A program made the position numbers and the translations under genes. Below the pieces are notes generated by a model. The model saw only the letters and a program-made list of their open reading frames with translations, was not told the origin of the DNA and did no database searches. Below, piece by piece: positions 32,524 to 46,349 of a DNA stretch of 64,000 nt (its first letter is position 1; each line of letters starts with the position of its first letter). The DNA is from Saccopteryx bilineata (Eukaryota; Chordata; Mammalia; Chiroptera; Emballonuridae): NCBI RefSeq assembly GCF_036850765.1, contig NC_089491.1, forward strand, positions 182,135,520 to 182,199,519, given 5' to 3'.

Positions 32524-35500
32524 ATGGATATAGAATATCCTCGAGTATCAATAATTACCTTAAATGTAAACAGACTGAACTCAACAATAATAGGAATAGA
32601 GTAGCAGATTGGATCAAAAAGCAAAACCCAACCATATGATGTCTTCAAGAGACATATCTAAGCTTTAAGACTTATTTAAGGACAAAAGTAGATACAAAGT
32701 GAAAGGTTGAAAAATGATTATTTGAGCAAATAAGATCCAAAGAAAATCAAGTCTAGCCATACTCGTATCTGGCAATGCTAATTTCAAGACAATAAATGTA
32801 ACCAGAGACATAGATGGACATGTCATAATGATAAAGGAGACATTCTATCAAGAAAACATAATAGCTCTTAATATATATACACAGAACCAGGAATCAAAAA
32901 CATATGTAAGATATCTATTAACTGATGTAAAAATAGAAGCAGACAAAAACACAACAATACTTGGGGATTTCAACACAACATCAATGGCTTAGGATAGATC
33001 ATCTAACCAGAAAATCAAGAAAGAAATTTTGGCCTTAAACAACACAGTGGACAGAATGGACATAATAGACATTTTATAGGACATTTCATCTAAAAATATT
33101 AGATTATACATTCTTCTCCAGTGTGCATGGAACATTCTAAAGGATAGAACATATGTTGGCCACAAAACTAATATCAACAAGTTCAAGAAGATTGAAATCA
33201 TACCAAGAATATTTTCTGATCATAAGCTTTCAAATTAGAATTCAGCTGCAAAAAGGAAGTGAAGATCCACAAAAATTTTGAAAATTGAACAACATTCTTC
33301 CAAAAAATGTCTGGATCAAAGAAGAAATAAAAACAGAGGTTAAAAGATATATACAAAAAACCCCAAAAACTAAAATGGGAACATGATATATCTAAATTTC
33401 AGGGATGCAGCAAAAGCAGTAATAAGAGAAAAGTTTGTATTATTACAGGCTTATAAGCAAGAAACAAGAGAGATACTAAGTAAACAACCTAATACCACAC
33501 CTTAAGAGACTAGAAAAAAAAGAACAATGGCAACCCAGAGTCAACGAAGGAAAAAAAAATAGTAAAACTTAAAGCAGAACTAAATAAAATAGAGAACAAA
33601 AAACTATAGAAAAAATAATACAACAAAGAGAAGGTTCTTTGTAAAGATCAATAAAATTGACCCATAGCTAGATTCACTTCAAAAAAAAAGAAAAATGGCT
33701 CATATAAACAAAATTCAAAACGATAAAGGAGAAATTATCACAGACATTGTAGATATAGCAAGGATCATAGAAGAAATTCTGAAAGATTATATACTACTAA
33801 ATTCTATAACCTAAAGGAAATGGACAAACTCCTAGAACTATACAGTCTTTCTAGACTGAGTGACAAAGAAGTGGAAAACCTAAATAGACCTATAAACAGG
33901 GAGTAAGTAGAAACAACTATCAAACATCTCCCCCAAAACAAAAGTCCAGGGCCAGATGGCTACACAGGTAAATTCTACCAAACATTCAAAGAAGATTTGG
34001 TACCTATCTTTCTCAAAGTCTTCTAAAAAATAAAAGAAAATACAATACTTCCTAACACATATTATGAGGCCAACATAACCCTCATACCAAAATCTGGCAA
34101 GGACAACACAAAAAAAGGAAACTACAGACCAATATCTCTAATGAATAGAGTCAAAAATCCTAAACAAAATACCTGCAAATCAAATACAACAACACATTAA
34201 AATAATAGTACATCACAATCATGTGGGTTTTATCCCAGAGGCACAGGGATGGTTCAATACACATAAAATGATTAATTTAATGCACCATACCAACAAAACA
34301 AAGAACAAAAACAATATGATTCTATCAATAGATGTAGAAAAGGCATTTGAAAAAAATATAATATCTCTTTATGTTTACAATACTCAATAAAATGGATATA
34401 GAAGGAAAGTACCTCAACTCAATAAAGTCTATATATGACAAACCATCAGCTAATATTATACTAAATGGTGAAAATTAAAGATTTTTCCTCTAAAATATAA
34501 TCAAGACAAGGCAGCCCACTTTTTCATACTTATTCAGCATAATTCTGAAAGTTTTAACCAGAGCAGAGAAAGAAATAAGAAGTATCCATATTGGGAAGGA
34601 AGAAGTAAAAATATCACTTTTTTCAAATGAACAGATCTTGTATATAGAAAACCCCAAAAACTCCACTGAAAAAGTATTAGAAACAACACAACAACACAGT
34701 AAAGTCACAGAATACAAAGTCAACATACAAAAATCTATTGCTTTCCTATATGCCAAAAAGAAAGTTTAGAAAATAAACTAAAAAAATAAAACCTTATAGA
34801 ATTGCAACAACAGAAATAAAATACTTAGAAATAACTTTAACAAAAGATGTGAAAGACATATACACTGTAAACTGAAAAACATTATGAAAGAAATTAAAAA
34901 AGACAATGGAATGGAAAAATATTCCATGTTCATAGGTTGAAAGATCAACATAGTTAAAATGGACATATTACCCAAAGCAATATTCAAATTTAATGCAATC
35001 CCCATCAAAATTACAATGTCATTTTTTAAAGAAATAGAACAAAAAAATCACCAGGTTTGTATGGAATCATAAAAATCCCCAAATAGCCAAAAGAGTCTTG
35101 TGAAAAAAGAGTGAAGCAGAAAGTATTACATTACCTAGCTTTAAATTATATTACAGAGCCATGATAATTAAAACAGAATGGTGTTGGTTAGCCCTGGCCG
35201 GTTGGCTCAGTGGTAGAGCATCAGCCTGGTGTGCAGGACTCCTGGGTTCAATTCCTGGCCAGGGCACACAGGAGAAGCACCCATTTGCTTCTCCATCCCT
35301 CCCCCACTCCTTTCCCTCTGTCTCTCTCTTCCCCTCCCGCAGCCGAGGCTCCATTGGAGCAAAGATGGCCCGGGTGCTGGGGATGGCTCCTTGGCCTCTG
35401 CCTCAGGCGCTAGAATGGCTCCTGTTGTAACAGAGCAACGCCCCAGATGGGCAGAGCATTGCCCCCTGGTGGGCATGCCGGGTAGATCCCAGTCAAGCGC

Positions 35501-36725
35501 ATGCGGGAGTCTGTCTGACTGCCTCCCCATTTCCAACTTCAGAAAAATACAAAAAAAGAAAAAGAAATGGGAAAAAAATAATAAATAAAACAGAATGATG
35601 TTGGCAGAAAAACAGACATACAGATCAATGGATGAGAATCAAGAGCCTAGAAAAAAAACTCCCTATATATGGACAAATAATCTTTGACAAAGAAACCAAA
35701 AACACACAATGGAGAAAAGAAAGCCTCTTCAGTAAATGGTGCTAAGAAAATTAAAAAGCCACCTGTAAAAGAATGAAACTTGACTACAGTTCATCCCCCT
35801 GCATAAAAATTAATTTAAGATGAATCGAAGACCAAAATATAAGACCTGAAACAACAAATTACTTAGAAGAAAACATAGGTACTAAACTCATGTACCTTTG
35901 AGGTAGAGATGATTTTATGAGTTTGACACCAAAGGCAAAGGAAGCAAAGGCCAAGATAAAGGAATGGGACTATATCAATCTAAGAAACTTCTGCACAGCA
36001 AAAGAAACTGACAACAAAACAAAAAGGCACCCAATCAAGTGAGAGATGTTATTTATAAAGAACAGCTCCGATAAAGGGTTAATATCCAACATATATAAAG
36101 AAATCACAAAACTCAACAAGAAACAAGGAAACCATGTAATTAAAAAATGGGAGAGGACCTGAACAAACACCCCAAAAAGACATACAAATGACTAACAGAT
36201 ATATGAAAATATGCTCATCTTCACTAGCTATTCGATAAATGTAGATCAAAACTATAATGAGATACCACCTCACACCTGTTAGATTAGCTATTATCAACAA
36301 GACAGGTAATAACAAGTGTAGGAGAGGCTGTGGAGAAAAAGGAACCCTCATTCACTGCTAGTCAGAATGCAAACTAGGAAAATCATTATGGAAGAAAGTA
36401 TGGTGGTCCCTCAAAAAATTAAAAAGTACCATGACCCAGCAATTCCTTTACTGGGTATCTACCCAAAAAACTTGAGAACATTGTGTAAAGACACAAGTAC
36501 CCCCATGTTCATTGTAGCATTATTCACAGTGGCCAAGGCATGGGAATAACCAAAATGTCTTTTGATACAAGACTGTATAAAGAAGATGTGGTAGTTATAA
36601 ACAAGGGAATACTACTCAGCCATAAGAAATAATGATGTAGTGCGATTTACGACAACATGTGCACCTTGAGAACATTATACTGAGTAAAATAAGCAAATCA
36701 GAAAATGCTAGAAACTATATGATTT
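32524..36725 (+). pseudogene. L1 ORF2 remnant, split by a SINE
   Basis: It starts with an ATG and VSIITLNVN in the endonuclease, and keeps GDFN (near 32965) and FSDHK (near 33215). Stops and frameshifts follow throughout. The reverse-transcriptase active site FADD is changed to FSNE (about 34616-34632), so the copy is catalytically dead as well as frameshifted. A SINE at 35191-35587 interrupts the region after the RT. The ORF2 end ([19 protein letters not shown]) lies at 36480-36550. Confidence 0.85.
35191..35587 (+). repeat. tRNA-derived SINE ('GCCCTGG' type) inside L1 ORF2
   Basis: Complete copy with the A-box intact and the B-box slightly changed (GGTTCAATTCCTGG). It is flanked by a 17 bp duplication AAACAGAATGGTGTTGG (35171-35187) / AAACAGAATGATGTTGG (35588-35604) with one mismatch. 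Confidence 0.95.
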
Positions 36726-37015
36726 CACACCTAAGTGGGATATAAAACTGAGACTGACAGACATGGATAAAAGTGAAGTGGTTACCAAGGGGCGAAGGAT
36801 TTAGCAAAGTGGAAGTGGAAGAAACTTAAGTGAATGAAGAGAAGGTGTGAGGAAAGGGTGTGAAGAGGGACAAATATATTGTGAAGGAAAGTGATTTGAC
36901 TTTGGTTGATGAGTACACAACATAATCAACAGTTCAAATACTATAGAAGTGTTTACCTAAAACCTGTGTACTCTAATCAATATCACCCCTTAAGTGTAAT
37001 TTTTAAAATAAAAAT

Positions 37016-37784
37016 TGAAAATAATGAAAAATAATAAATCTAAAAAAAGAATAATGAGACAGTCATTAATTCCAATAAAATGAAAAAAGATACATCAAAA
37101 AAGACAAGTAATCATTATGTTCAACATTTTGTTGCTCAACAGCATGTTTGGGTATAAAATAATTATGAATTATGATTTTTTTAAAACTTTGAACCTATAA
37201 CTTTATGTTCATCAAATTATTATTTGAAAATCAGAACATATTAAAATTATTTTTATGCCTTTATGGTTTCATAACATTAGTCTCATAACACAGAAATGTA
37301 TAGTAAGTAGGAAATTAGCAAAAAAGATGACAGAAGTCTAAGATAAAAGTAGTTACTATCCATCATCTATGTATCTATCCATCTATCTATCTATAACCTA
37401 TCTATTTACCTACTTATCTATCTATTAAACTTATTCATTAAAATCTACAGGGTCCCAGGTAAAATTAAAAATAAAATCATATTGAACCATATCTTGCATT
37501 CAAGGGACATACCTATAAAGAATAATAGAAGGATTGAAAATAAAGGGGGAAAATAAACAGGCAAAAATTAATCTAAATACAAAAGAAATCTTAATACAGA
37601 AAAGATTTAGGCAAAAAGCCTCATAATAGACAAAGACTGACATAGTTTGCTTTTACAAAGATTAATTGGGCAGAAGATTTAACCACTCTAGTCATATAAA
37701 CACCTAAAAATTCAGCTTTAAAATATATCATGCAAAAGCTGGTATTGGTGGAGACATTTCAATAAATCTAGATGACAGTTTGTC
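37016..37784. other. No gene; (TATC)n microsatellite at 37365-37430
   Basis: AT-rich sequence. An imperfect TATC/TACC tetranucleotide run is at 37365-37430. Nothing else recognised. Confidence 0.55.
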
Positions 37785-37990
37785 ATACTACATACTATCA
37801 GCCAAATCCTGCCTGCCACATAGTTTTTCAGATAAAGTTTATTGGGTCACAGCCATTCATAAGTCTATGTGTTGTCTATGGATGCTTTAACACTACAACG
37901 ACAGATGATTAAGTGTGACAACTTTGTCATACAAAGCCAAAAATAATGGCTATAGGAAGAGTTAGCTAGTCTCTGATATATGAAAATAAT
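37785..37990. repeat. Ancient dispersed mammalian repeat (DNA-transposon-like)
   Basis: The series CTGCCTGCCACATAGTTTTTCAGATAAAGTTTATTGG, CACAGCCATTCATAAGT, TTGTCTATGGATGCTTT and ACTACAACGACAGA follows a common old mammalian repeat that I remember as 'ATAAAGTTTTATTGGAACACAGCC...TTGTCTATGGCTGCTTT'. I am unsure of its family name. Confidence 0.6.
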
Positions 37991-38499
37991 ACAAATTAAT
38001 TTCAAGCTCTTATATGTTTATAGAATTTTACACCAACAATCAGAGAATATGCTTTCTTTCCAAGAATATATAGAACATTTACAAAAAGAGAACTATATTC
38101 TGAGGCTCACAAAAGAAGCCTACAAAAAGCAAAATTCAGTATTTTATAGTTAAATTACAGATTCATTTTTAATGAATGACAAAAAAGTCACTAAGTATGA
38201 AAACCAAATAACATACTATAATATAAATTCTGAGTTTAAAAATGAATACATAATTAAATAGAACATACTAAAAATTAAAGTTTAATATATGCAGGAATAA
38301 ATGAAGACAAATCAAGTAAGAACAAGAAAAGGCAAGTTACTCCGAAATGGCTGTGGCAAAGGAGTCAGCTACCACACCCATTTTCTGTTCAAAATCCATA
38401 CATAAAATTTCAAAAGTATTGGCTTGAAATTATTCATAATGCCTCTTATGCATTTTAATTTCTTCTATATGAAATTTTGCTTTATCAGTATAATTGTAT
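37991..38499. other. No gene recognised
   Basis: AT-rich sequence without recognisable structure. Confidence 0.45.
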
Positions 38500-38726
38500 T
38501 AAATTATTTCTTCCTTTTTTCTCTTGATCAGTATTCCTAGAATTTTGTCTATATCATTAGCTTCTAAAATTTTTTAAATTTCATTAGTGATGTTATCTAC
38601 TCTATTTTTTGCCATTAATTGTTGCCTTCTTCTTTATCTCTACTCTCTTCCTTTCTTAGGATTTTTTTTTTTGCTTTTTTTTCCCTTTAAAGTCCTTGAA
38701 TTACAGCTTTAGCTTGTAAATTTTTA
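38500..38726 (-). mobile_element. Possible old L1 ORF2 fragment, minus strand
   Basis: T-rich text with phrases such as TTTCATTAGTGATGTTATCTA and TTCTTCTTTATCTCTACTCTC resembles reversed ORF2 upstream of the RT. Diverged; assignment is weak. Confidence 0.35.
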
Positions 38727-39095
38727 ATTTAATTTTTTTTTTCTGAAGTTAGAAACGGGGAAGGCAGTGAGACAGACTCCTGCATGTGCCGACCGGGATC
38801 CACCCGGCATGCCCACCCAGGGGCGATGCTCTGCCCATACGGGGCGCTGCTCTGTTGTAACCAGAGCCATTCTAGCACCTGAGGCAGAGGCCATAGAGCC
38901 ATCCTCAGCACCCGGGCCAACTTTGCTTTCAATGGAGCCTTGGCTGCGGGAGGGGAAGAGAGATACAGAGAGGAAAGAGAGGGGGAGGGATGGAGAAGCA
39001 GATGGGCGCTTCTCCTGTGTGCCCTGGCTGGGAATTGAACCCAGGACTCCTGCACACCAGGCCTATGCTCTACCACTGAGCCAACCAGCCAGGGA
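38727..39095 (-). repeat. tRNA-derived SINE ('GCCCTGG' type), minus strand
   Basis: All modules are present in reverse: poly(T), TTCTGAAGTTAGAAACGGGG, CACCCGGCATGCCCACC, GGAGGGGAAGAGAGA and the head ending AGCCAACCAGCCAGGG at 39095. Confidence 0.93.
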
Positions 39096-39124
39096 AAATT
39101 TTTTTCTTTTAAAAATAAATATTA

Positions 39125-39455
39125 GGCCTGACCAGGTGGTGGCGCAGTTGATAGAGCGCAGGACTGGGATGTGACAGACCCAGGTTTGAGACTCCGAGGT
39201 CACAAGCTTGAGCAAGGGCTTATCTGGTTTGAGCAAGGCTGACCAGCTTGGACCTAAGGTCACTGGCTTGAGCAAGGGGTTATTCAGTCTGCTGTAGCCC
39301 CCTGGTCAGTCAAGGCACATATGAGAAAGCAATCAATGAACAACTAAGGTGTCACAATGAAAAACTAATGATTGATGCTTCTCATCTCTTTCCATTCCTG
39401 TCTGTCTGTCCTATCTATCTCTCTCTGACTAAAAAATAAAATAAAATAAATAAAA
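39125..39455 (+). repeat. tRNA-derived SINE ('CCTGACC' type), plus strand
   Basis: Nearly complete copy starting GCCTGACCAGGTGGTGGCGCAG, with the CTTGAGCAAGG modules, CAAGGCACATATGAGAAAGC and a CTATCTATCTCTCTCTGAC tail with an AAATAAAATA end. It is the best example of this type in the window. Confidence 0.95.
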
Positions 39456-39897
39456 GTAGATATTAGAGATTTAAATTTTTTTCAATTTTACAGATTTAAC
39501 AGAATAAGATGGTAACAAGAAAAACAAAGTGCTCTTTTCCTTTCTGTGCATACCTAGATATAGCATTTTGACACTTTATAACAAAGGATTTATTTACTTT
39601 CATTCATTTTTATATAATTCCTTAGTATTGGGAAAATTCTAGAGCATTGTAATGCCAATATCTCCTTAAAGATACACTAGCAGTAAGGTAATATAAATTT
39701 AAAATTCCATACCCACACCTGAGGTGTTAATTTTTCATTAATGTGATATTTTCAAACTTTCTCAGAATGTTTTTTAAAGATACGCTCCTTAAAATGAAAG
39801 ACTAAAGAAACAAAAATAATAATAAAAACTGATAACCAGATAATCCAAAAAAAGAAGGGATTGATGTTACAGTCAGCTTATTTTAATTTTACTTTTA

Positions 39898-40071
39898 TTT
39901 ATTTATTTTTAGAGAGGAGAGAGAGAGGGAGAGACAGAGAGAGAGAAGGGGGGAGGAGCTGGAAGCATCAACTCCCATATGTGCCTTGACCAGGCAAGCC
40001 CAGGGTTTCAAACCGGCAACCTCAGCATTTCCAAGTCGACGCTTTATCCACTGCGCCACCACAGGTCAGGC
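39898..40071 (-). repeat. Short SINE, minus strand, with perfect target duplication
   Basis: A GA-rich block, CATATGTGCCTTGACCAGGC, TCAAACCGGCAACCTCAG and CACTGCGCCACCACAGGTCAGGC mark a short CCTGACC-type SINE. Perfect 15 bp duplication TTAATTTTACTTTTA (39883-39897 and 40072-40086). Confidence 0.93.
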
Positions 40072-40209
40072 TTAATTTTACTTTTAAATAGAAATTGATA
40101 AGCTAAAATGATCTGAGAAATACACAAAAGAATAGAAAAGTGGTGTCTTAGAATAAAGGCTTTGCTGCAAGCCTGCTACCAGAACCTGCAATTTTAGGGC
40201 AGGGATCCT

Positions 40210-40440
40210 GAAGGCTGTATTCCACAGTTAGATTATTTGGACTGAAATGAAAGCTTTTTATTTTAGTAGCTGTATTACCACCTAGAGTAAGTCACTAGGT
40301 TCTCAAAGGCTCAGTTTTATAATTAATATTATTATAACACTTCCTAATTACTAGGTGTTTTATAAATTAACTAAATTAATCTTCATTAAAAATTTTGTTG
40401 GAGTACTTGGCAGAGGGTATCAGTCAATAAGTGGTTATGA
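40210..40440 (+). repeat. MIR element
   Basis: Diverged MIR core: GTAGCTGTATTACCACCTAGAGTAAGTCACTAGG and CAAAGGCTCAGTTTTATAATTAATA correspond to the MIR 'agctgtgtgaccttgggcaagt...ctcagttt' segment, and TACTTGGCAGAGGGTATCAGTCAATAAG to its tail. Confidence 0.75.
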
Positions 40441-41394
40441 TTATTTTTATCTCCATATAGTAGTACACATAACTCTATATATAGTAGACCAAATTCATAG
40501 TAATTTTCCTTCTGGAGGATTTCCGGAGTGGCCTCATCTATCCTATAATATGCTACACTATTCCTCTCTGCCTATACAGAGTTGCACCATTCACAGTAGA
40601 GTTGCACTGACCATTTGTCCATGTGGCTATTTAAATTTAAAACAATAAAGTTACATAAAATTTAAAATTCTGCTTCTCAGTATACTTGCCTTATTTCATG
40701 TGCTCAGTAGTCACATGTGGCAGATTAGAAGACAGCACTGATGAAAAAGACAGTACTGATGATGAGCTAATTACGTTCCCTGTCACAGGAACATGAAGTT
40801 TGAGTGTGGAAACATGGAGCCCAGAAGCAGTTAGAAAAATGTCCCATTGTTACCAACATCTTAGAAAGACTGCCACCAACCCCTGATGCTGGGTGGGAGG
40901 AGACAATCTGGTTAACTGTCTTTCCTGTGCATGGGTGTTGAGCAGTGGTCTGGATTCTTCCATGGACCCTAAATAGTAATAAGGCAAAGGAGCTCTAGTT
41001 AAGTTTCAGGACTTCTCCTGGTAGCAGCTTCACTATTAACTTTGCGTATGTTTTTGAAGCAAAAAAACATTTAAGTTTTTTAAGTAAAATCTGACTACTA
41101 TTTTATCACTAAGAGATTAACAGCATTAGGAAGCCTTATTTATTTTCACAATTATAAAATTTCTTCTAGTACTTGGATAGGTTGATATTATCAATGTTTA
41201 TCTTTTTTATTTTTATAGGTTTAATTCCTCAAAGCAGCATCACAGAGAGTGTGTTAACTTTATTGTTTTAACACTACAAATAATGGTAAATAATTTAAAC
41301 CATGCAAAAAGCAATAGTAACAATTACGTTTCTTGACAACCCCAACCCATGCCTTGCAGTTCCCTTCCCTGGAGAAAAACACATTTATCAGTCT
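40441..41394. other. No gene recognised
   Basis: Mixed-composition sequence with one motif-free open frame. No transposon ends recognised. Confidence 0.5.
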
Positions 41395-41750
41395 TGTGCA
41401 ATTTACTAGCAGAGATAAGTTTTTTTTCCTTTTATAGTATTACATTTAAATTGCTAGTCAACTTCTAATTTATTCCATTTGGTTTAAGGCAGAATTGCAT
41501 TTTTTACAAATAAATAGCCAATTATCTCAACATCATTTATCTATAGAAGAGTCTATTATTCCCTTGAACATTTTTAAATGCCAACATTTTTATATTCTAA
41601 CTCCCTATATATAACTAGTCATTCTCAACCCACTCTGCCATACCACCGACCTACCCCATTCTTTCTACTCTTATACCACTTGTTTAATATTCCTGAAATT
41701 TTATGTGAATAGACTGAGTAACATAGAATTAAAGAAAGATTTAACAGAGA
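41395..41750 (-). mobile_element. Possible old L1/HAL1 fragment, minus strand
   Basis: Phrases such as AATTATCTCAACATCATTTATCTATAGAAGAG and ACTCCCTATATATAACTAG resemble reversed L1/HAL1 text ('cccaacaccatttattgaa...'). Highly diverged; low certainty. Confidence 0.4.
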
Positions 41751-42272
41751 ATCTAACTTTAAATAACAGCTGATTTTGTGGCAGAGCCAAGCTATTCTCA
41801 CTGTTTTTCCTTTTCAATATCTTTGTGCCCAGAGGAACTTCTGAATCAAATTTGTAAGATCCATTTATTAGCCATTAAAAATCGGTTTATTATTGGTTTG
41901 AATTCATAAAATTATTAGATAAAATATATTTTATAATAAAAATAAAGGCTTTAAGAAATATATAATAAAAAATTTACACATAAGTACAATTTTTAAAAAT
42001 TTTTATTTAGATGATTAAATTTAACAAGGTGACATTGGTCAACTAGAGTACATAGATCTTGGGCAAATATCTCCACATCATTTGTACAGTTGATTATGTT
42101 GTACACCCACTGCCCAAAGTCAGATTATCCTCCATTACATTATATTTGTCCTTCATTATGTCCCTCCTTCTCCTCCGTGCTATTCCTCACCCTCTTCCTC
42201 TTCCCACTGGTAACCACTATACTCCTATTTATGTCCATGAGTCTCAATTTTGTGTCCTACTTATGTATGGAA

Positions 42273-45200
42273 TTATGCAGTTCTTAGCTTTTTTTCTGAT
42301 TTATATATTTCACTCAGTATAATGTTGTCAAGGTCCATCCATGTTGCTGTAAATGATACTATGTTATTGTTTCTTATGGCTGAGTAGTTTTCCATTGTAC
42401 ATATGTACCACATCTTCTTTATCCAATCCTCTATTGAAGGGCACTTTCGTTGTTTCCATGTCTTGGCCACTGTGAATAATGCTACAATGAACATGGGGGT
42501 ACATGTGTCTTTATGTACCAATTTTTTTGAGTTTTTAGGGTACATACCCAGTAGAGGAATTGCTGGTTCATATGATAGTTCTATTCTTAATTTTTTTAGA
42601 AACCACCATACTTTCTTCCATAATGGTTGTACTAATTTATATTCCCACCAACAGTGAATGAGGGTTCCTTTGTCTTCACAGCCTCTCCAACACTTATTAT
42701 TACCTGTATTGTTGATAATAACCAATCTAACAAGTGTGAGGTAGTATCTCATTGTAGGTTTGATTTGCATTTCTCTAATAGCTAGTGAAGATGAACATCT
42801 TTTCATATATCTGTTGGCCATTTGTATTTCTTCTTGGGAGAAGTGTCTGTTCATGTCTTCTCCCAATTTTTTTATTGGATTGTTTGCTTGTTTGTTGCTA
42901 AGTTTTGTGAGTTCTTTATATACTTTGGATATTAACCCCTTATCTGAGCTGTGGTTTGCAAGTATCATCTCCCATTTAGTTGGTTGTCTGTTTGTTTTGT
43001 TGTTAGTTTCTTTTGCTATACAGAAGCTTCTTATTAATAGTTTGATGTAGTCCCATTCATTTATCTTTGCCTTTACCTCCCTTTCCTTCGGGGTCAAATT
43101 CATAAACTGTTCTCTATGGCCAAGGTCCATGAGTTTAGTACCTATGTTTTCTTCTATGTAATTTATTGTTTCAGGTCTTATATTTAAGTCTGTGATCCAT
43201 TTTAAATTAATTTTTGTGCAAGGGGATGAACTATAGTCAAGTTTTATTCGTTTACATTTGGCTTCCAGTTTCCCCAGCATTATGTATTGAAGAGACTTTC
43301 TTTTCTTCCTAGTGTGTTTTTTACTCCTTTATCAAAGTTGATTTTCCCATATATATGTGGTTTTATTTCTGAGCTCTCAATTCTGTTGGTCTGTGTGTTT
43401 TTCTGCCAATACCATGCTGTTTTGATTATTGTGGCTCTGTAGTATAATTTGAAGGCAGGTATTGTATTGCCTGCAGCTTTGTGCTTTTTTTCTCCTCAGG
43501 ATTACTTTGGTTACTCAGTGTTTTTTTATGGTTTCATAGAAATCTGATAATGTTTTGTTTTATCTCTTTAAAAAGTGACATTAGAATTTTGATGAGAATT
43601 ACATTAAATTTATATATTGCTTTGGGTAATATGACTATTTTAACTATATTCTTCCTATCCAAAAACATGGGATATTTTTTCATTTTATTGTTTTTTTTAT
43701 TTCCTTTAATAATACTCTGTAGTTTTCAGTATATAGGTCCTTTACATTCTTTGTTATGTTCATACGTAGGTATTTTTGTTGTTGTTGTTACTGTAAATGG
43801 AATTTTTTTAGTTCATATTTCCAAGTTTCATTGTTAGCATATATGAAAGCAAGATTTCTGTATATTAATTTTGTATCCCACTACTTTACTGTATTGGTTC
43901 ATTGTTTCTAATCATCTTTCTGCAGAATCTTTGGGTTTTTTTATATACAGGATCATGTCATCTGCAAAAAGTGAAACCTTTTCTTATTCTTTCCTGATAT
44001 AAACACCTTTTATTTCTTTCTCTTGTCTGATTGCTTTGGCTAGAACTTCCAGTATTATGTTGAATAGAAGTGGAGAGAGTGGGCAGACTTGTCTTGTTCC
44101 TGATTTGACAGGAAGTGTTTTCAGCTTCTTACCATTTAGTATGATGTTAGCTGATGGTTTGTTATATATGGCCTTTATTATTTTGAGGTATTGTCTTTCT
44201 ATACCCATTTTATTAAGTGTTTTAAATATAAAAAGATGTTGTATTTTATCAAGTGCCTTTTCTGCATCTATTGATAGAATCATCTGGTTTTTGTTCTTTG
44301 TTTGTTGATATGGTGTATTCCATTTATTGTTTTACATATATTGGACCATCCTTCTGCTTCTGGGATTATTCCCAATTGATTGTGATGTGTTATTTTTTTA
44401 ATGTGTTGTTGTATTCAATTTGCTAGTCTTTTGTTTAGGATTTTTGCGTCTGTATTCATTAAAGATATTGGCCTGTAGTTTTCTCTTTTTGTATTGTTAT
44501 TGCCAGGTTTTGGTATGAGAGTTATGTTGGCTTCATAAAATGTGTTTGGAAGTATTGCTTCTTCAATTTTTTGGAAGACTTTGTGAAGGATAGAAACCAA
44601 ATCTTTGAATGTTTGGTAGAATTCATCAGTGTAGCCGTCTGGCCCCAGACTTTTATTTTTGGAAAGTTTTTGATAGTTAATATTTCCTCCCTATTGATAG
44701 GTCTATTTAGGCTTTTTACTTCTTTGTGATTCAGTCTAGGAAGACTGTATAGTTCTAGGAATTTATCCATTTCTTCTAGATTGTTGAATTTGGTGGCATA
44801 TTGTTCTTCAGAGTATTCTTCAATGATCCTTTGTATATCTATAATATCTGTGGTAATTTCTCCTCTTTTATTTTGAATTGTTTATGAGTCCTTTCTCTTT
44901 TTTCCTTAGTGAGTTTTTCCAGGGGTTGGTCAATTTTGTTGATCTTTTCAAAGAGCCATCTCTTTATTGTATTAATCTTTTCCATAATTTTTCTGTTCTT
45001 TATTTTATTTATTTGTGCTCTAATTTTTATTACTACTTTTTCTGGTTTTAGGTTGCTTTTGTTCTTCTTTTTCTAGTTACTTAAATGTGATGTTAGGTTG
45101 TTTACTTGGGCTTTCTCTTGTTTTTTTATATAAGCCTGTAATGATATAAACTTCTCTCTTATTACTGCTTTTGCCACATCCCAGAGATTCTGGTATGGTG

Positions 45201-46064
45201 TGTTGCCATTTTGTTTGTCTGTAAATATCTTTTGATCTCTGTTTTTATTTCTTTTTTGACCCAGTCCTTTTTAAAGAAGTATGCTGTTTAATTTCCACAT
45301 TTTTGTGCATCTGTTTACTCCTTTTTTGCAGTTGAATTCTAGTTTCAAAGACTTATGGTCAGAGAATATGCCTGGTATAATTTCAACCTTTCTGAATTTG
45401 TTGATGTTAACTTTGTGGCCCAACATATTCTTGAGAATGTTCCATGTACACTGGGGAAAAATGCATACTCTAATGTCCTGGGAAGAAAAGTCTTGTCTTA
45501 TAGATATCTATTATATTCATTTGTTCTAGTGTTTAATTTAAGGCCAATATTTCTTTTTTGAGTTTCTGTTTGGATAAATGATCTTAATCTATCAGTAGTG
45601 TATTGAGATCTCCAAATATAATTATATTTTTGTCATTTCTATTTTTAGATAAGTTATTAGATTTCTTATATATTTTATTGTTCCTTGGTTTGGTTTATAC
45701 ATATTAAGAAGTGTTATGTGTTCTTTATACAATGTCCTCTTTCTCATTATGTGTTACATGTTCTTGATACAATGTCACCTCCATCTTTGTTTCTGGTTAC
45801 ATTTGTTGTCTTGTTGTCAGCATTGTCAGATAGGAGCATGGTTACACCTGCTTTTCTTTGGATATTATTTGCTTGGAGAATCATTTTCCAACCTTTCACT
45901 TTGAATCTATTTTTATCCTTGTAGCTTTGATGTGTCTCTTGAAGGTAGCATACAGTTGGGTTTTGCTTTTTGATCCACTATGCTACTCTGTGCTTCTTTA
46001 TTGGTGAGTTCTATCCATTTACATTTAATGTAATTATTGACATTTGAGGGGTTCCTATTGCCAT
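42273..46064 (-). pseudogene. L1 ORF2, almost full length, broken by frameshifts and stops
   Basis: The ATG at 46064 opens MAIGTPQMSIITLNVNG, followed soon by a stop. Endonuclease hallmarks GDLNTLL (near 45605) and FSDHK (near 45360) are visible; the catalytic D-H is kept. In the reverse transcriptase, [15 protein letters not shown] lies in a 99-codon open frame (43984-44283) and FADD is intact near 43950-43970. The C-terminal 335 codons (43280-42273) are one open frame containing the Cys-rich knuckle [13 protein letters not shown] and [12 protein letters not shown]. The total of about 1,264 codons matches the usual ORF2 length. ORF2 provides the nicking and reverse transcription used by L1 and, in trans, by SINEs. 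Confidence 0.93.
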
Positions 46065-46349
46065 TTTAAATATTGCTTTCTGATACTTCTGTGTCTTGTT
46101 TGGTTCTTCTCTTTTGCTTTTCTGTCATTTGCTTTTGTTTGGTGGTATTCCATACTTTATTTCTCTGTTTTTTCTTTTTTTTTTAAGTTATGTGTTTTAA
46201 TAGTGGCATTTTCAGGTGTGGTTATCATTAGGTTATTTAAAAAAATTATCATATTTACTAGAGTCCATTATCCCATGAGTGCTTCTGCATTCAATCATCC
46301 TTTGCTACTGTTGATCTTTGTCCTCTCCCTTTTATGTTATTGTTGTTGG

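Larger units (their letters stand above)
29925..37015 (+). mobile_element. Near-full-length L1, heavily decayed, carrying two SINEs
   Basis: The L1 parts occur in order: a 5'UTR from about 29925 with two diverged copies of a ~100 bp unit (GGAATTTTATCTGCTGGGG at 29937, then GAATTTTGTCTGCTGGG at 30038), a T-rich stretch (30590-30790), ORF1 remnant, ORF2 remnant and a 3'UTR ending near 37015. SINEs at 31069-31473 and 35191-35587 inserted later. The exact 5' border and a target duplication were not found. Stops are common in every frame. Confidence 0.82.
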